A DNA stretch of 64,000 bases from Acidovorax soli (GTDB taxonomy: Bacteria; Pseudomonadota; Gammaproteobacteria; Burkholderiales; Burkholderiaceae_C), in assembly GCF_014207955.1 (NCBI RefSeq), contig NZ_JACHLK010000023.1:1-64000 (forward strand). The letters are read 5' to 3'. The notes under the pieces are model-generated. The model saw nothing but the letters and a program-made list of their open reading frames with translations. It was not told the DNA's origin and made no database searches. Of the stretch, positions 43,136-51,242 are shown piece after piece (position 1 is the stretch's first letter; each line of letters starts with the position of its first letter). Made by a program: the position numbers and the translations under genes.

Positions 43136-43501
43136 ATGAACCAACACAAGACCGTTTTCGCCATCCTGCTGTGCATCGGCGCCGCCGGCAATGCCTTTGC
43201 CGACGACATCACCGTCGATACCACCCCCTTCACGTCGACCAAGAGCCGCGCCGAAGTGCTGGCCGAGCTGCGTCAGCCCGCGGCCGACCCCTGGGCGCTG
43301 GACTACAACCCCCTGGCCTCGTTCAAGAGCCAGCTGAGCCGCGCCGAGGTGCAGTCCGCGTTTCTGGCCGACCGGGCCGAAGTGGCCGCCCTGCAGGGCG
43401 AAGACAGCGGCTCCGCCTACCTGGCACGCGCGGCCACCGGCGGCGACAACGGCAACACCCGCACCGCCGGGCTCGGCGGCCAGCCTTTCACCACGCAATG
43501 A
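43136..43501 (+). CDS. DUF4148-like secreted protein
   Basis: A 121-residue exported protein. The signal peptide MNQHKTVFAILLCIGAAGNA ends after FA, leaving DDITVDTTPFTSTKSRAEVL. Two repeats of SRAEV followed by short helices (SRAEVLAELRQP and SRAEVQSAFLAD) match the DUF4148 pattern common in Burkholderiales. A Gly/Asn-rich tail follows. Function unknown. GGAG at 43126-43129 supports the start. Confidence 0.68.
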   Translation: MNQHKTVFAILLCIGAAGNAFADDITVDTTPFTSTKSRAEVLAELRQPAADPWALDYNPLASFKSQLSRAEVQSAFLADRAEVAALQGEDSGSAYLARAATGGDNGNTRTAGLGGQPFTTQ

Positions 43502-43539
43502 AGTCGGCGGGCAGCCCTTGGCCTGCCCGGCCTGAAGTG

Positions 43540-43800
43540 AAACACCCCCTGAGTCGCTTCGCGCCTCGGTGCGTCCGCCGGAGGCGGCCGCTCTTCGGGC
43601 ACGTCCAAGCCTGCGCAGGCAGGCTTGGAGCCGCGGCCCTCAGCCCCTCTCTCATATTGCTTCGCAATCTGGGAGGGGGACGCCCCCAGCGCAGTCGCTG
43701 GATACGCCGCCTTCGCGGCGGGGCGGCCCTTGCGCGGGGGCACTGGCCTATGGCGCGCCAGTTTAGTGCGTCGCGGGTGGCGCACAGCGCAATGGCTAAC
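43540..43800. repeat. GC-rich hairpin repeat block (Comamonadaceae-type intergenic repeat)
   Basis: The 404-bp gap between DUF4148 and MarR genes is packed with short hairpins: CCAAGCCTGC/GCAGGCTTGG (43605-43614, 43619-43628), ATTGC/GCAAT (43656-43660, 43664-43668) and CGCCGC/GCGGCG (43705-43710, 43715-43720). It opens with a CACCCCCTGAGTCGC-type boundary sequence that I recall as common between genes in this family. Frames inside it encode low-complexity peptides and are not credible genes. Confidence 0.5.
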
Positions 43801-43812
43801 TAATGCCCAAAA

Positions 43813-43840
43813 GCCACGGTCTGTACGCCGTGGCTTTTTT
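43813..43840 (+). terminator. Rho-independent terminator
   Basis: GCCACGG (43813-43819) pairs with CCGTGGC (43828-43834) around an eight-base loop, followed by six T residues (43835-43840). It marks the end of the hairpin repeat block and would stop any plus-strand transcript, such as that from DUF4148, before the MarR promoter. Confidence 0.8.
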
Positions 43841-43842
43841 AT

Positions 43843-43874
43843 TTCGTATGCGAAGCATATACTTCGCATGCGAA
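43843..43874. promoter_or_regulatory. Double palindrome, probable MarR operator
   Basis: TTCGTATGCGAA (43843-43854) and TTCGCATGCGAA (43863-43874) are 12-bp palindromes, the second perfect, starting 20 bases apart (two helical turns). They flank AT-rich sequences (ATATACT, AATATAT) that could be a -10 region. The site lies just before the MarR-family gene, so it is probably autoregulatory. Confidence 0.65.
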
Positions 43875-43905
43875 ATATATGCTTGCCCGTCCCCCCACCC
43901 AGAAC

Positions 43906-44388
43906 ATGAAGAAACCCGCCAGGCCCCGCTATGTGATGCTGTTGAACATGGCCCAGCGCGCGGTCGAGCGCTGGGTGCTGGACCAGGCCGATACCGAGGT
44001 ATCGCTCACCGCGCCCCAGGCCGGCGCGCTGATGTACCTGGCCCGGCACGATGGCGCGCTCATGGGCGATGTGGCACAGGCCCTGGGCATCGGGGCGCCG
44101 GCCATGTCCGGCATGGCCGACCGGCTGGCACGCTATGGCCTGATCGAGCGCTGCCGCGACGGCAGGGACGGCCGCATCATGCGGGTCTACCTGACCGAAC
44201 TGGGTCAGGCGAACGCGCGGCGCGCCAAGGCCCTGGCCGGGCAGATGAATGCCCGGTTCTCGGACGGCTTTACCGACGCAGAGATGGACGTGGTGGCGCG
44301 CTGGCTGCAGGCGCTGCCCGGCAAGTTTGCCGCCGCATCGCAGGCGCAGGCACAGGCCGGGCCCGCAGCCACCGCACTGCCGCACTGA
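43906..44388 (+). CDS. MarR-family transcriptional regulator
   Basis: A 160-residue winged-HTH protein: LTAPQAGALMYLARHDGALM, GDVAQALGIGAPAMSGMADRLARYGLI and a wing with CRDGRDGRIMRVYLTELG. ATG 43906 is preferred to ATG 43879, which lies within the operator; neither has a good ribosome-binding site, and the first could be a leaderless start. The neighbouring thioesterase gene, 43 bases downstream, is a likely target. Ala/Gln-rich C-terminal tail. Confidence 0.9.
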   Translation: MKKPARPRYVMLLNMAQRAVERWVLDQADTEVSLTAPQAGALMYLARHDGALMGDVAQALGIGAPAMSGMADRLARYGLIERCRDGRDGRIMRVYLTELGQANARRAKALAGQMNARFSDGFTDAEMDVVARWLQALPGKFAAASQAQAQAGPAATALPH

Positions 44389-44431
44389 GCCCGCTTGTTT
44401 TTCTTCACCCCCAGGCCTTCTTGCCACTGCC

Positions 44432-44896
44432 ATGAACCTCTTTCTGCGCCTTTTCTATGTGCTCACGCGTTCGTTCTTCCGTGAGCGCTTGCCGGCCGGC
44501 CCCCTGACCACCCGCTTTCACATGCTGACCTTCCCGAACGACCTGGATGTGAATTTCCACGTCAACAACGGCCGCTACCTCACGCTGTGCGATCTGAGCC
44601 GGGTCGACTATTTCATCCGTTCCGGCTTGGCGCGGCTGATGCTCAAACGGGGCTGGATGCCCGTGATCTCCGAGCACACCATGGTCTACAAGAAGTCGCT
44701 CAAGGCCTTCCAGCGCTTCGAGCTGGAGATGTCCATCACCCACTGGGACGAGAAGTTCGTCTACATGCAGCACCGCTTCGTGCGCCATGGCAAGCTGGTC
44801 GCTGAAGGCACCTCCAAGGGCGCGGTGGTGTCCAAGGCTGGCGTTGTGCAGCCGCAGCAGCTCATCGACCTGCTGTCGGGCGCGGTGGCGCGCTGA
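44432..44896 (+). CDS. 4-hydroxybenzoyl-CoA-thioesterase-fold acyl-CoA thioesterase
   Basis: A 154-residue hot-dog-fold thioesterase. Conserved LDVNFHVNNGRYLTLCDLSR (Asn and His near the active site) and SEHTMVYKKSLKAFQRFELE mark it as the mammalian THEM/YbgC-like group. It hydrolyses a long-chain or aromatic acyl-CoA. A hydrophobic N-terminus (MNLFLRLFYVLTRSFF) may associate with the membrane. It follows the MarR regulator, probably cotranscribed. Confidence 0.88.
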   Translation: MNLFLRLFYVLTRSFFRERLPAGPLTTRFHMLTFPNDLDVNFHVNNGRYLTLCDLSRVDYFIRSGLARLMLKRGWMPVISEHTMVYKKSLKAFQRFELEMSITHWDEKFVYMQHRFVRHGKLVAEGTSKGAVVSKAGVVQPQQLIDLLSGAVAR

Positions 44897-45035
44897 AGCA
44901 TCCCGCCGGGCTCCGGCAGAGGCTGCCTGCCGGTGCGGCAAATGCCACTGAAATGCAGTCCGCGTGCGGCCTGCTGCCAAGGCCGCAGGTGGCAACATGC
45001 GATATTCCACCCGCCACCCTCGGCAAGCGGACACG

Positions 45036-45377
45036 ATGAACCTGCAGCAATACCTTCTCAAAGCCACCATGCTCGCCAGCCGGGGCCAGATGGACCAGGC
45101 CATGGCCACTGCGCGGCAGGGCCTGCAAGCCCCGGTGCCGCCCGAGGTTGCGCAGGAGCCGGGTGGGGGTGAATTCCACATGCTGCAGCGCATGGAGCTG
45201 CAACTGCTGCTGGCCGACCTGCTGGAGGCCAGCGGCCACAGCGGCGAAGCCCAGACTATCGCCCGGCAGGCACAGGAGGCCCTGCTGGCGAGCGGGCTGG
45301 ACCCCGACCTGACGCAGCCGCTGCTCCTGCTGGCCGAGGACATTCTGGACCGCACGGGTGCGCAGCCCGGGCCGTGA
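45036..45377 (+). CDS. Hypothetical helical protein (possible TPR-like)
   Basis: A 113-residue all-helical protein: YLLKATMLASRGQMDQAMAT, LQRMELQLLLADLLEASGHS and EAQTIARQAQEALLASGLDP resemble two or three TPR-like hairpins. It could be a scaffold, but the family is not recognised. ATG 45036 was chosen; an in-frame ATG at 44997 would add 13 residues of unlikely sequence. Only 74 bases separate its stop from the next start. Confidence 0.55.
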   Translation: MNLQQYLLKATMLASRGQMDQAMATARQGLQAPVPPEVAQEPGGGEFHMLQRMELQLLLADLLEASGHSGEAQTIARQAQEALLASGLDPDLTQPLLLLAEDILDRTGAQPGP

Positions 45378-45451
45378 GTTCCCGCCTGCCTTGCTACCAT
45401 CGCGCCACGGGCCGCTTGGCAGGCCCGCACCCGCCCGGGAGGGTTCCAGTG

Positions 45452-45901
45452 ATGTCTCGCTTCCTCATGCTTGATCGCGAAGTCAGCCAGCCTGCGGGCT
45501 ATGCAGACAGGGGCTGCCTGCTCGTGCGCTACCGCCTGCCGCTGCTGCGGCACTGCTTTGTGCTGTGCCATGAAGGCGGCGGCCGCGGGGACGACGGGGC
45601 GGCGGCAGGGGAACTGCTGGCCTTCTTCGTGGCCGAGGCCGCCCGGCTGGCACAGGAGTCCGTGGGAGACCCGCAGGCGTTCATGCTGCTGCACAGCGGG
45701 GCCAGCGTGCGCAAACGCTCCAACTGGCACCTGCATGTCTTTGTGGTGCAACACCGCTGGCAGAAGGCCTGGGTCCATGCCATCCTGGCCGCGAAGAACA
45801 CGGCACTGGCCGGCCTGGGCGGGTTGGCGGTGCTCTCTCCTTTGCGCCGGCGGGTGCCCGCGCCTGCGGTGCAGGTGGCCACGCCACGGGCGCCGGATTG
45901 A
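45452..45901 (+). CDS. Hypothetical protein with HIT-like motif
   Basis: A 149-residue protein. NWHLHVFVVQHRW contains the His-X-His part of the HIT motif (third His replaced by Phe), after a hydrophobic strand FMLLHSG. This suggests, weakly, a distant HIT nucleotide-binding fold. GGGAGGG at 45437-45443 supports ATG 45452; a GTG at 45374 overlapping the upstream stop is an alternative. The function is unknown. Confidence 0.5.
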   Translation: MSRFLMLDREVSQPAGYADRGCLLVRYRLPLLRHCFVLCHEGGGRGDDGAAAGELLAFFVAEAARLAQESVGDPQAFMLLHSGASVRKRSNWHLHVFVVQHRWQKAWVHAILAAKNTALAGLGGLAVLSPLRRRVPAPAVQVATPRAPD

Positions 45902-45989
45902 CGCCACGCCCCCAAGGGCCTTGCACCGGCCATCTGCAAGTACCATCGGGCCACCCCGTTTCATTCAATGTGGCAAAGGATGTAAGCCC

Positions 45990-46409
45990 GTGCACCGATT
46001 CAGTTTCAAAGCCATTGTGGCCGGCGTGGTGCTCATGCTGGTGCTGCTGCCCCTCATCGCCTATGGGCTGTGGTACCTTGCGTCCTGGTGGTTCCAGACC
46101 CAGGGGGCGGGCGACGCGCAACTGGCCCAGCTGGTGACCGAGTTCCTGGACGGCAACCTGGGCACGCTGGCGCTGCTGCTCGCGGGCGGTGCCATGTGCA
46201 TACCGGGCGGCTATGTCACGGCACGGCTGGCACCGGCGCACCCTTATGCCAACAACCTGGTGGTGGCGCTGATGCTCACGGCCATCTCCATCGGCCTGGC
46301 CATTGGCACGGGCTCGGGTTGGGACTGGTGGTTCGATATTGCCAATGCCTTCTTCACCGTGGCGGGCTGCTGGTTCGGCGGCTGGTTGGTGGCGCGGCGC
46401 AGCCGCTGA
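45990..46409 (+). CDS. Small membrane protein, related to the gene at 51243
   Basis: A 139-residue protein with about four helices (10-30, 57-73, 85-105, 115-132). GTG 45990 is the only nearby start in frame, with AAGGA upstream. GAMCIPGGYVTARLAPAHPY and WWFDIANAFFTVAGCWFGGW are similar in position and pattern to the protein at 51243 (GHVAARIAGAAYPYFNGLAV), suggesting divergent paralogues. The family is not recognised. Stop at 46409 is 4 bases before the next start. Confidence 0.6.
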   Translation: MHRFSFKAIVAGVVLMLVLLPLIAYGLWYLASWWFQTQGAGDAQLAQLVTEFLDGNLGTLALLLAGGAMCIPGGYVTARLAPAHPYANNLVVALMLTAISIGLAIGTGSGWDWWFDIANAFFTVAGCWFGGWLVARRSR

Positions 46410-46413
46410 GCGC

Positions 46414-46869
46414 ATGCCCCAACGCGAAGGCCTGGTGATCGACCCCGCCGACGGGGCGATGGTGCTGCGGCCATCGGGGCGCGCCTGGCGCAAGGGGCTG
46501 GCCCAGGCGGATGCCCTGGTGCAAATGGCCGAGTTCTTCAAAGGCACGAACGACCGCGGCAATGCCTATGCCTGGTCGTCGTTCAGCGGCTTCGAATTCG
46601 GCGGCATGCCGTGCTCGCTGTCCGTGGGCTTCCATGAAGGGCGGCTGAACATGGTGCTTCTGGGCGTGGACCTGCCTGGCGCCGAGCAAGAGGAGGGCTG
46701 GCCCACGCAAAAGGCCATCGACAACGAAGTCGCCTTTGTGCGCCGTGTGCTGCACAAGCAACTGGGGCGCAATTTCGGCAACCATGCGGTGTCCTTCCCC
46801 TGGGGCGAGGCCTGGAGCCGCTTCGACCCCAAGGGCTTCATGGCCAGTGCGGGCGTGAGCTACGTCTGA
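46414..46869 (+). CDS. Hypothetical protein
   Basis: A 151-residue soluble protein starting four bases after the previous stop. Distinctive segments are AYAWSSFSGFEFGGMPCSLS, FHEGRLNMVLLG and NFGNHAVSFPWGEAWSRFDP. The Trp/Phe-rich surface and antiparallel strands suggest a small beta-sandwich, but no family is recognised. A long inverted repeat begins at its stop codon. Confidence 0.55.
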   Translation: MPQREGLVIDPADGAMVLRPSGRAWRKGLAQADALVQMAEFFKGTNDRGNAYAWSSFSGFEFGGMPCSLSVGFHEGRLNMVLLGVDLPGAEQEEGWPTQKAIDNEVAFVRRVLHKQLGRNFGNHAVSFPWGEAWSRFDPKGFMASAGVSYV

Positions 46870-46973
46870 TACGGATTTGCGTTCAACCGTCTAACGTCGT
46901 TGGTTCGCCTTGCCGTGCTACAGCACTGTCTGCGGCTTCCCGCCTAGTTATACGGTCGAACGCGAATCCGTAT
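46869..46973. repeat. 105-bp palindromic element with long imperfect arms
   Basis: Arms of 22 bases at 46869-46890 and 46952-46973 are reverse complements at 20 of 22 positions; the mismatched positions are a T/C and an A/G. Between them, GTGCT (46915-46919) and AGCAC (46922-46926) form a tight inner hairpin. This resembles a dispersed palindromic element. It lies between two convergent genes, where it may act as a terminator. Confidence 0.6.
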
Positions 46974-46984
46974 GACGCCCGTGC

Positions 46985-49771
46985 TTACTTGCCCAGCAGC
47001 TTCTGCTGGGCCGCCTTGCCTTTGGCGCCCAGCTTCATTGCCGCCAGGGCCGCCGTGGTGCTGGCGGGCAGGGCCTGGCCATGCGCCAAGTGCAGTTCCA
47101 GCAGCAGCTCCAGCAGGGGCGCCTGGTCCTTGCGCCAGGTGGTCATGGGCTCTTGCACCATGGCGCAGAGCAGGGCGAATACCGCCGCCGGCAGGGCCGC
47201 ATGCGCCTGGGCCGCGGCGGCCAGGCTCTTGGCGTAGCGCGGGCCCTTGACCAGGGGCGTGGCCCACAGGCGCGCCAGGGTGTCGCCCAGGGCAGCGAGG
47301 TCCAGGCGGCCGTCCTGCACCCCCTGCACCAGCGCGTCCACGGCCAGGGCCGTCTGCCCCGCTTCCTTGCCGGCCAGGGCCACGGCCAGCAGCAGCACAG
47401 CCATGGGTGTGAAGGGGGTGGTGGGATCCAGCAGCCGATCGAGGTAGGCGCGGTTGTGCCACTGGGCTTCGTCCCAGTCCAGGTTGTTGCCCATGGTGCG
47501 CGCCGCCTCGGCCAGCCAGGGTTCCAGGCCCGAGGGCAGCAGGCTGGCGGCAAAGCGGATGTGGGCCGCCTCGTGCTCGGTGCTCCAGCGCGTGTCGGCC
47601 AGGTGCTTGGCGCACAGGGCCAGGGCCGTGTGGTGCGGCTGTGCGCACTCCTGCAGTTGCAGCGCAGGCCGGTGGGTGAGGTGCAGGCGGTGGAAGGTGT
47701 AGCCGTACTCGGTGCGGTGGCTCAGCACATGCCAGTCGAGGCGGGCGTGCAGGGGGCCGTCCGGACCCAGGTCGCCATAGGCGGCCAGTGTGGGCGCATC
47801 GTCCCCATGGGGTGCGCGGATGCGCGCGGCGGCCAGGAACAGGGGGCGGGCATGGTCACCGGAGGGCACCTGGACGGCATCGTCACCGAGGGCGTGGCGC
47901 AGGGCCTGCACCAGCAGGGTCTGGGGGCGGGCGCCTTGTGCGGTGGCCAGGGCGGCGTGTGCCGCGGTCTCGTCCCTGGAGGCGGGCACCAGGCGCATCA
48001 GCGCCAGCACCTGTTCGGACAAGGCGACCGTGCACCCGGCCTGCTGGTGCGCCTGGATGCGTTGCACCAGCTGCCGTGGGTCGATGAAGCCACCCCGGTG
48101 GGTGGGGGTGGACAGCGGCACGAGGCCCTTGCCTTGCAGTGCCTGGGCAATCAGGCCCTGGGTGCGCGGTCCGATGAAATGGTCAGCGCGGGTGGGGCCG
48201 CTGCCGGGCACCTGCATCACATCCTCTGCCGTGCCTTCACCCTCCAGCGCGGCGGCCAGGATGCGGGCCAGCGCGAAGGGCAGGGATTGGATGGGCCACT
48301 CAAGCTTGCGGGTGCGCTTTTGCAGTGCGAGGAAGGCCGTCTTGTCTGCCGCTGCCATCGGCGCCCGCTGCACCAGCGCCGCGGCCACGCGCTCCCATTC
48401 GTCCACGTCGGTCGGGTTCTCCAGCACATAGGCCATGCGCTCGACCAGGTCGGCGATGGCATCCAGCGGGGGCAGTGCTCGGCTGGCATCCAGCGGCGAG
48501 ATTCTGCCCGGCGCCTCTGCGGGCCCGACGGCGGTCGGGGCCATGGCCGATGGGGCCGCATGGGCCTCACCCACCAGCCGGGCCAGCGCCGGCCGGTTCA
48601 CGGCCGAGACAAAAGGCAGGTAGCTGCGTGCCAGGTCCTGCCCGGCATCGTCCAGGCCCCATTTCGCCATGAAGGCGATGGCCTTCTTGTGCACGTCGGC
48701 CGCGGTGTGGCCCAGGGCCTGCGCCGCAATGCCGCTGGCGTGGTGGGCCCATGCCGCATCGTTCCTTGCCACCTGGCCCAGCAGCTCCAGTGCTGCGAGC
48801 ACCTGGCCCTTGGCGGTGGCCGATACCAGGGGCGTGGCGGCTTCGCACACGGCCTGCGCATCCACCCGCCCGGCCTGGTAGAGCGTCGCCACGGCCTGCA
48901 GGGCCATGCCGGCGGTGGGGGCGATGCGGCTGTGGCACAGGGCCAGGTAGCGCTCGGCCTCGGCGGCCATTTCGTCCACCGAGGGCGCCAGTTGCTCGTG
49001 GAAGCGCGAGAACCAGCCCGACTTGAACTGCGGCCAGTCGCAGGCCAGCGCGCCCAGGGTCTTGTCCAGCAACTGGGCACGGGTGTACACGCCGCGCTCG
49101 CACAGCGTGAGGAAGGCGTGGCCCCAGGTCAGGTCGGGGTCGTGGCAGTATTTTTCGCGCGCGGCAAAGCTGCCGTCCGACGTGCCTTCGCGCTCGAACA
49201 GCCTGAGCAGCCAGGGCGCCACGCCGGGGTCGGCATCCACATGCTTGAGCACGATGTTGGATTCGCTGCGCAGGTCGCCGAAGAACAGGGCGTCGATGTA
49301 CTCATCGGTATCAGGGCGCTCCACCAGGCCCGCCACGATGGCACGGTGGATGACGTGGGCGTAGTGCCACCGGTTGTCGCCGCGCAACTGCTTGTCTATG
49401 GCCTCAATCGACCGCGGCGGCGCAAACCGTGCCTGGTAGGCCGCGATGTCCTGGATGCCGATGTGCTGCCAGTAGTCGCTGGGCGGCAGTTCGGGGTCGC
49501 ACATGAAGCGGGCCAGTTCGGTGGCGCGGAACAGCCGGTTGGCGCGTGCCTGGTCGGTGTGGCCATCCACGGTAAGGGGGCTGTCGGCGTCGGCGCGCAG
49601 CAGCTGCCAGCGGTGCATGATCAGGCGCTCGGCCGTGCGGCGCATGGCTTTGCGTTCGGCCTGGTCGGCCGCGCCGATGCAGTCCATCACGGCATCGAGA
49701 TCGCCCGCGAGGATGTGGCGCTCAAGAGGCGAATCGCCGGTGCTTGTGTCGTCGTTGTCGTGGTCTTGCAT
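46985..49771 (-). CDS. DUF6493-family protein
   Basis: A 928-residue protein, largely helical and Ala-rich, with a tail ending GAKGKAAQQKLLGK. I recognise the class by its gene partner: it is directly downstream of a SWIM zinc-finger gene, as in other DUF6493/SWIM pairs. LRGDNRWHYAHVIHRAIVAG and FMAKWGLDDAGQDLARSYLP look like HEAT-type repeats. No catalytic motif is visible. The gap to the SWIM gene is nine bases, so they form one operon. Function unknown; proposals link such pairs to DNA or protein stress responses, but the sequence does not show it. Confidence 0.65.
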   Translation of the reverse strand: MQDHDNDDTSTGDSPLERHILAGDLDAVMDCIGAADQAERKAMRRTAERLIMHRWQLLRADADSPLTVDGHTDQARANRLFRATELARFMCDPELPPSDYWQHIGIQDIAAYQARFAPPRSIEAIDKQLRGDNRWHYAHVIHRAIVAGLVERPDTDEYIDALFFGDLRSESNIVLKHVDADPGVAPWLLRLFEREGTSDGSFAAREKYCHDPDLTWGHAFLTLCERGVYTRAQLLDKTLGALACDWPQFKSGWFSRFHEQLAPSVDEMAAEAERYLALCHSRIAPTAGMALQAVATLYQAGRVDAQAVCEAATPLVSATAKGQVLAALELLGQVARNDAAWAHHASGIAAQALGHTAADVHKKAIAFMAKWGLDDAGQDLARSYLPFVSAVNRPALARLVGEAHAAPSAMAPTAVGPAEAPGRISPLDASRALPPLDAIADLVERMAYVLENPTDVDEWERVAAALVQRAPMAAADKTAFLALQKRTRKLEWPIQSLPFALARILAAALEGEGTAEDVMQVPGSGPTRADHFIGPRTQGLIAQALQGKGLVPLSTPTHRGGFIDPRQLVQRIQAHQQAGCTVALSEQVLALMRLVPASRDETAAHAALATAQGARPQTLLVQALRHALGDDAVQVPSGDHARPLFLAAARIRAPHGDDAPTLAAYGDLGPDGPLHARLDWHVLSHRTEYGYTFHRLHLTHRPALQLQECAQPHHTALALCAKHLADTRWSTEHEAAHIRFAASLLPSGLEPWLAEAARTMGNNLDWDEAQWHNRAYLDRLLDPTTPFTPMAVLLLAVALAGKEAGQTALAVDALVQGVQDGRLDLAALGDTLARLWATPLVKGPRYAKSLAAAAQAHAALPAAVFALLCAMVQEPMTTWRKDQAPLLELLLELHLAHGQALPASTTAALAAMKLGAKGKAAQQKLLGK

Positions 49772-49780
49772 GGGATCCGG

Positions 49781-51145
49781 TCAATGCGAGGTGGGGGCTG
49801 CCGCCTGTGCGGCACAGGCCGCGAGCACATGCTTGCAGGGGCCACGCTCGCCCTGGTGCTTGGCAAACCAGGGGCAGGTGCAGCGCAGTTCGCCGTCCAC
49901 CTCGCGCACACGGTAGCCCACATCGGCGCTGTGCACCTGGGCATCGAGCGGGTGGGTCGAGGCCAGGCGCACGGCACCGGCCTGCAGCAGAGCGCGGGCG
50001 TCGGCCAGGCGCGGGTTCAGGTCGTCCAGCTGCGCCAGGTCCAGGGGCAGCACGCGGTGGAAGTAGGCGCCGTGCACCAGGTCGTAGCCCACCAGGCCCG
50101 ATGCGCCGAGCAGTTGCAGCGCCCGGTCCACATCGGCAACCGGCCATTGCAGGTCGGCGGCCAGGGCATCGCTGCGCAGCGTGTCCTGCCAATGCAACTG
50201 GGCGCGTACGGCGCTGGCGGTGCGCGCCGCGTCGGCCAGCACCAGGGAGTGCAGGGCCTGGCCTTCGCCCGAAAAACCGCGCCACACCTCGGCGCTGAGT
50301 ACCAGGGTCAGGCGCATGGCGCCGAAGTCCAGGCACCAGGCGCTGGCCTGCTGCTGCGCATCGGCAAACAGCGTGAGCGTGCGGGCCTTGGGCAGCAGGT
50401 TTTCGAGCACGCGCAGGCGGCTGCTGTCGGTGAAGCGCACGCCGCTGCCATCGTTCTGCGCCGTGGTGCGCAGGCCCTGCGGGCCGGCCACCACCCACAG
50501 CGGCGTCTTGCTGGTCGATGCCCGGGGCAGGCTACGCACAAAGCGCAGGGCCGGGATGGCATCCACTTCGAAGACCTTGCGCATGGCGGACTGGTAGGTC
50601 TGCACCGCCACCATGCTGCGCAGCCAGCGCAGGGGCAGCTCCACCTTCTTCTCCACCACCTGCGTGCCGCCCGTGTGCAGCGTGAAGGCCGCATTTCCGA
50701 CCGACAGGGCCAGCCCGTCGGCATCGCGCACCTGGGCCAGGGCAGCGCGCATGGGGGCGTTGAAGTCGATGTTGGTCGTGCCCTTGCCGACGATGTCGCC
50801 GGCATAGGCGGCCGGCTCCAGGTCCACACGGATGTAGGTGCTGCAGCAGGCCGAAAAGCCCTCCAGCCGCAGCATGCCGCTGCCCGCCGTGACGACGGGG
50901 TCGGCCAGCGCCACGGCCTTGGCCACGCTGTTGGCGGGCGTGAAGAAGCGCGAGCCCACGAGCAGGTGCACGGCGCTCAGCAATTGCGCAGCCAACTGAG
51001 GCTGGTGCAGCCGGCCTTCGAAGAAATGCGGGTGGGCGAATTCGCCGGGCGAGGAGGTGGCCAGGCGCAGGTGTGGTGGGGCGCCTGCACCCTGGTCCAA
51101 GGACGAAGGCTGTGCATAGCGGTAGGTGTGGGCGAACTGGAGCAT
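49781..51145 (-). CDS. SWIM zinc-finger protein
   Basis: A 454-residue protein ending in a SWIM domain: RCTCPWFAKHQGERGPCKHVL has the CxCxnCxH zinc ligands. The N-terminal 370 residues have no recognised domain. SWIM fingers bind DNA or proteins. It is the first gene of a two-gene operon with the DUF6493 gene. A MoxR-type ATPase and VWA gene, which often complete such clusters, are not in the window. Confidence 0.85.
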   Translation of the reverse strand: MLQFAHTYRYAQPSSLDQGAGAPPHLRLATSSPGEFAHPHFFEGRLHQPQLAAQLLSAVHLLVGSRFFTPANSVAKAVALADPVVTAGSGMLRLEGFSACCSTYIRVDLEPAAYAGDIVGKGTTNIDFNAPMRAALAQVRDADGLALSVGNAAFTLHTGGTQVVEKKVELPLRWLRSMVAVQTYQSAMRKVFEVDAIPALRFVRSLPRASTSKTPLWVVAGPQGLRTTAQNDGSGVRFTDSSRLRVLENLLPKARTLTLFADAQQQASAWCLDFGAMRLTLVLSAEVWRGFSGEGQALHSLVLADAARTASAVRAQLHWQDTLRSDALAADLQWPVADVDRALQLLGASGLVGYDLVHGAYFHRVLPLDLAQLDDLNPRLADARALLQAGAVRLASTHPLDAQVHSADVGYRVREVDGELRCTCPWFAKHQGERGPCKHVLAACAAQAAAPTSH

Positions 51146-51242
51146 GGGCGGCGCGGTCTTTACGCTTCAGAAATGCTAACCCACGCGCGGGAAGCTACAT
51201 TTGCCCTTGTCTCCCAACCCCTTTTCTTCGTAGGAGCCCTCG

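Noticed and set aside
43625..43909. Plus-strand frame through the hairpin repeat block
   Set aside because: It encodes a low-complexity peptide typical of translated repeats, crosses a terminator and has no ribosome-binding site.
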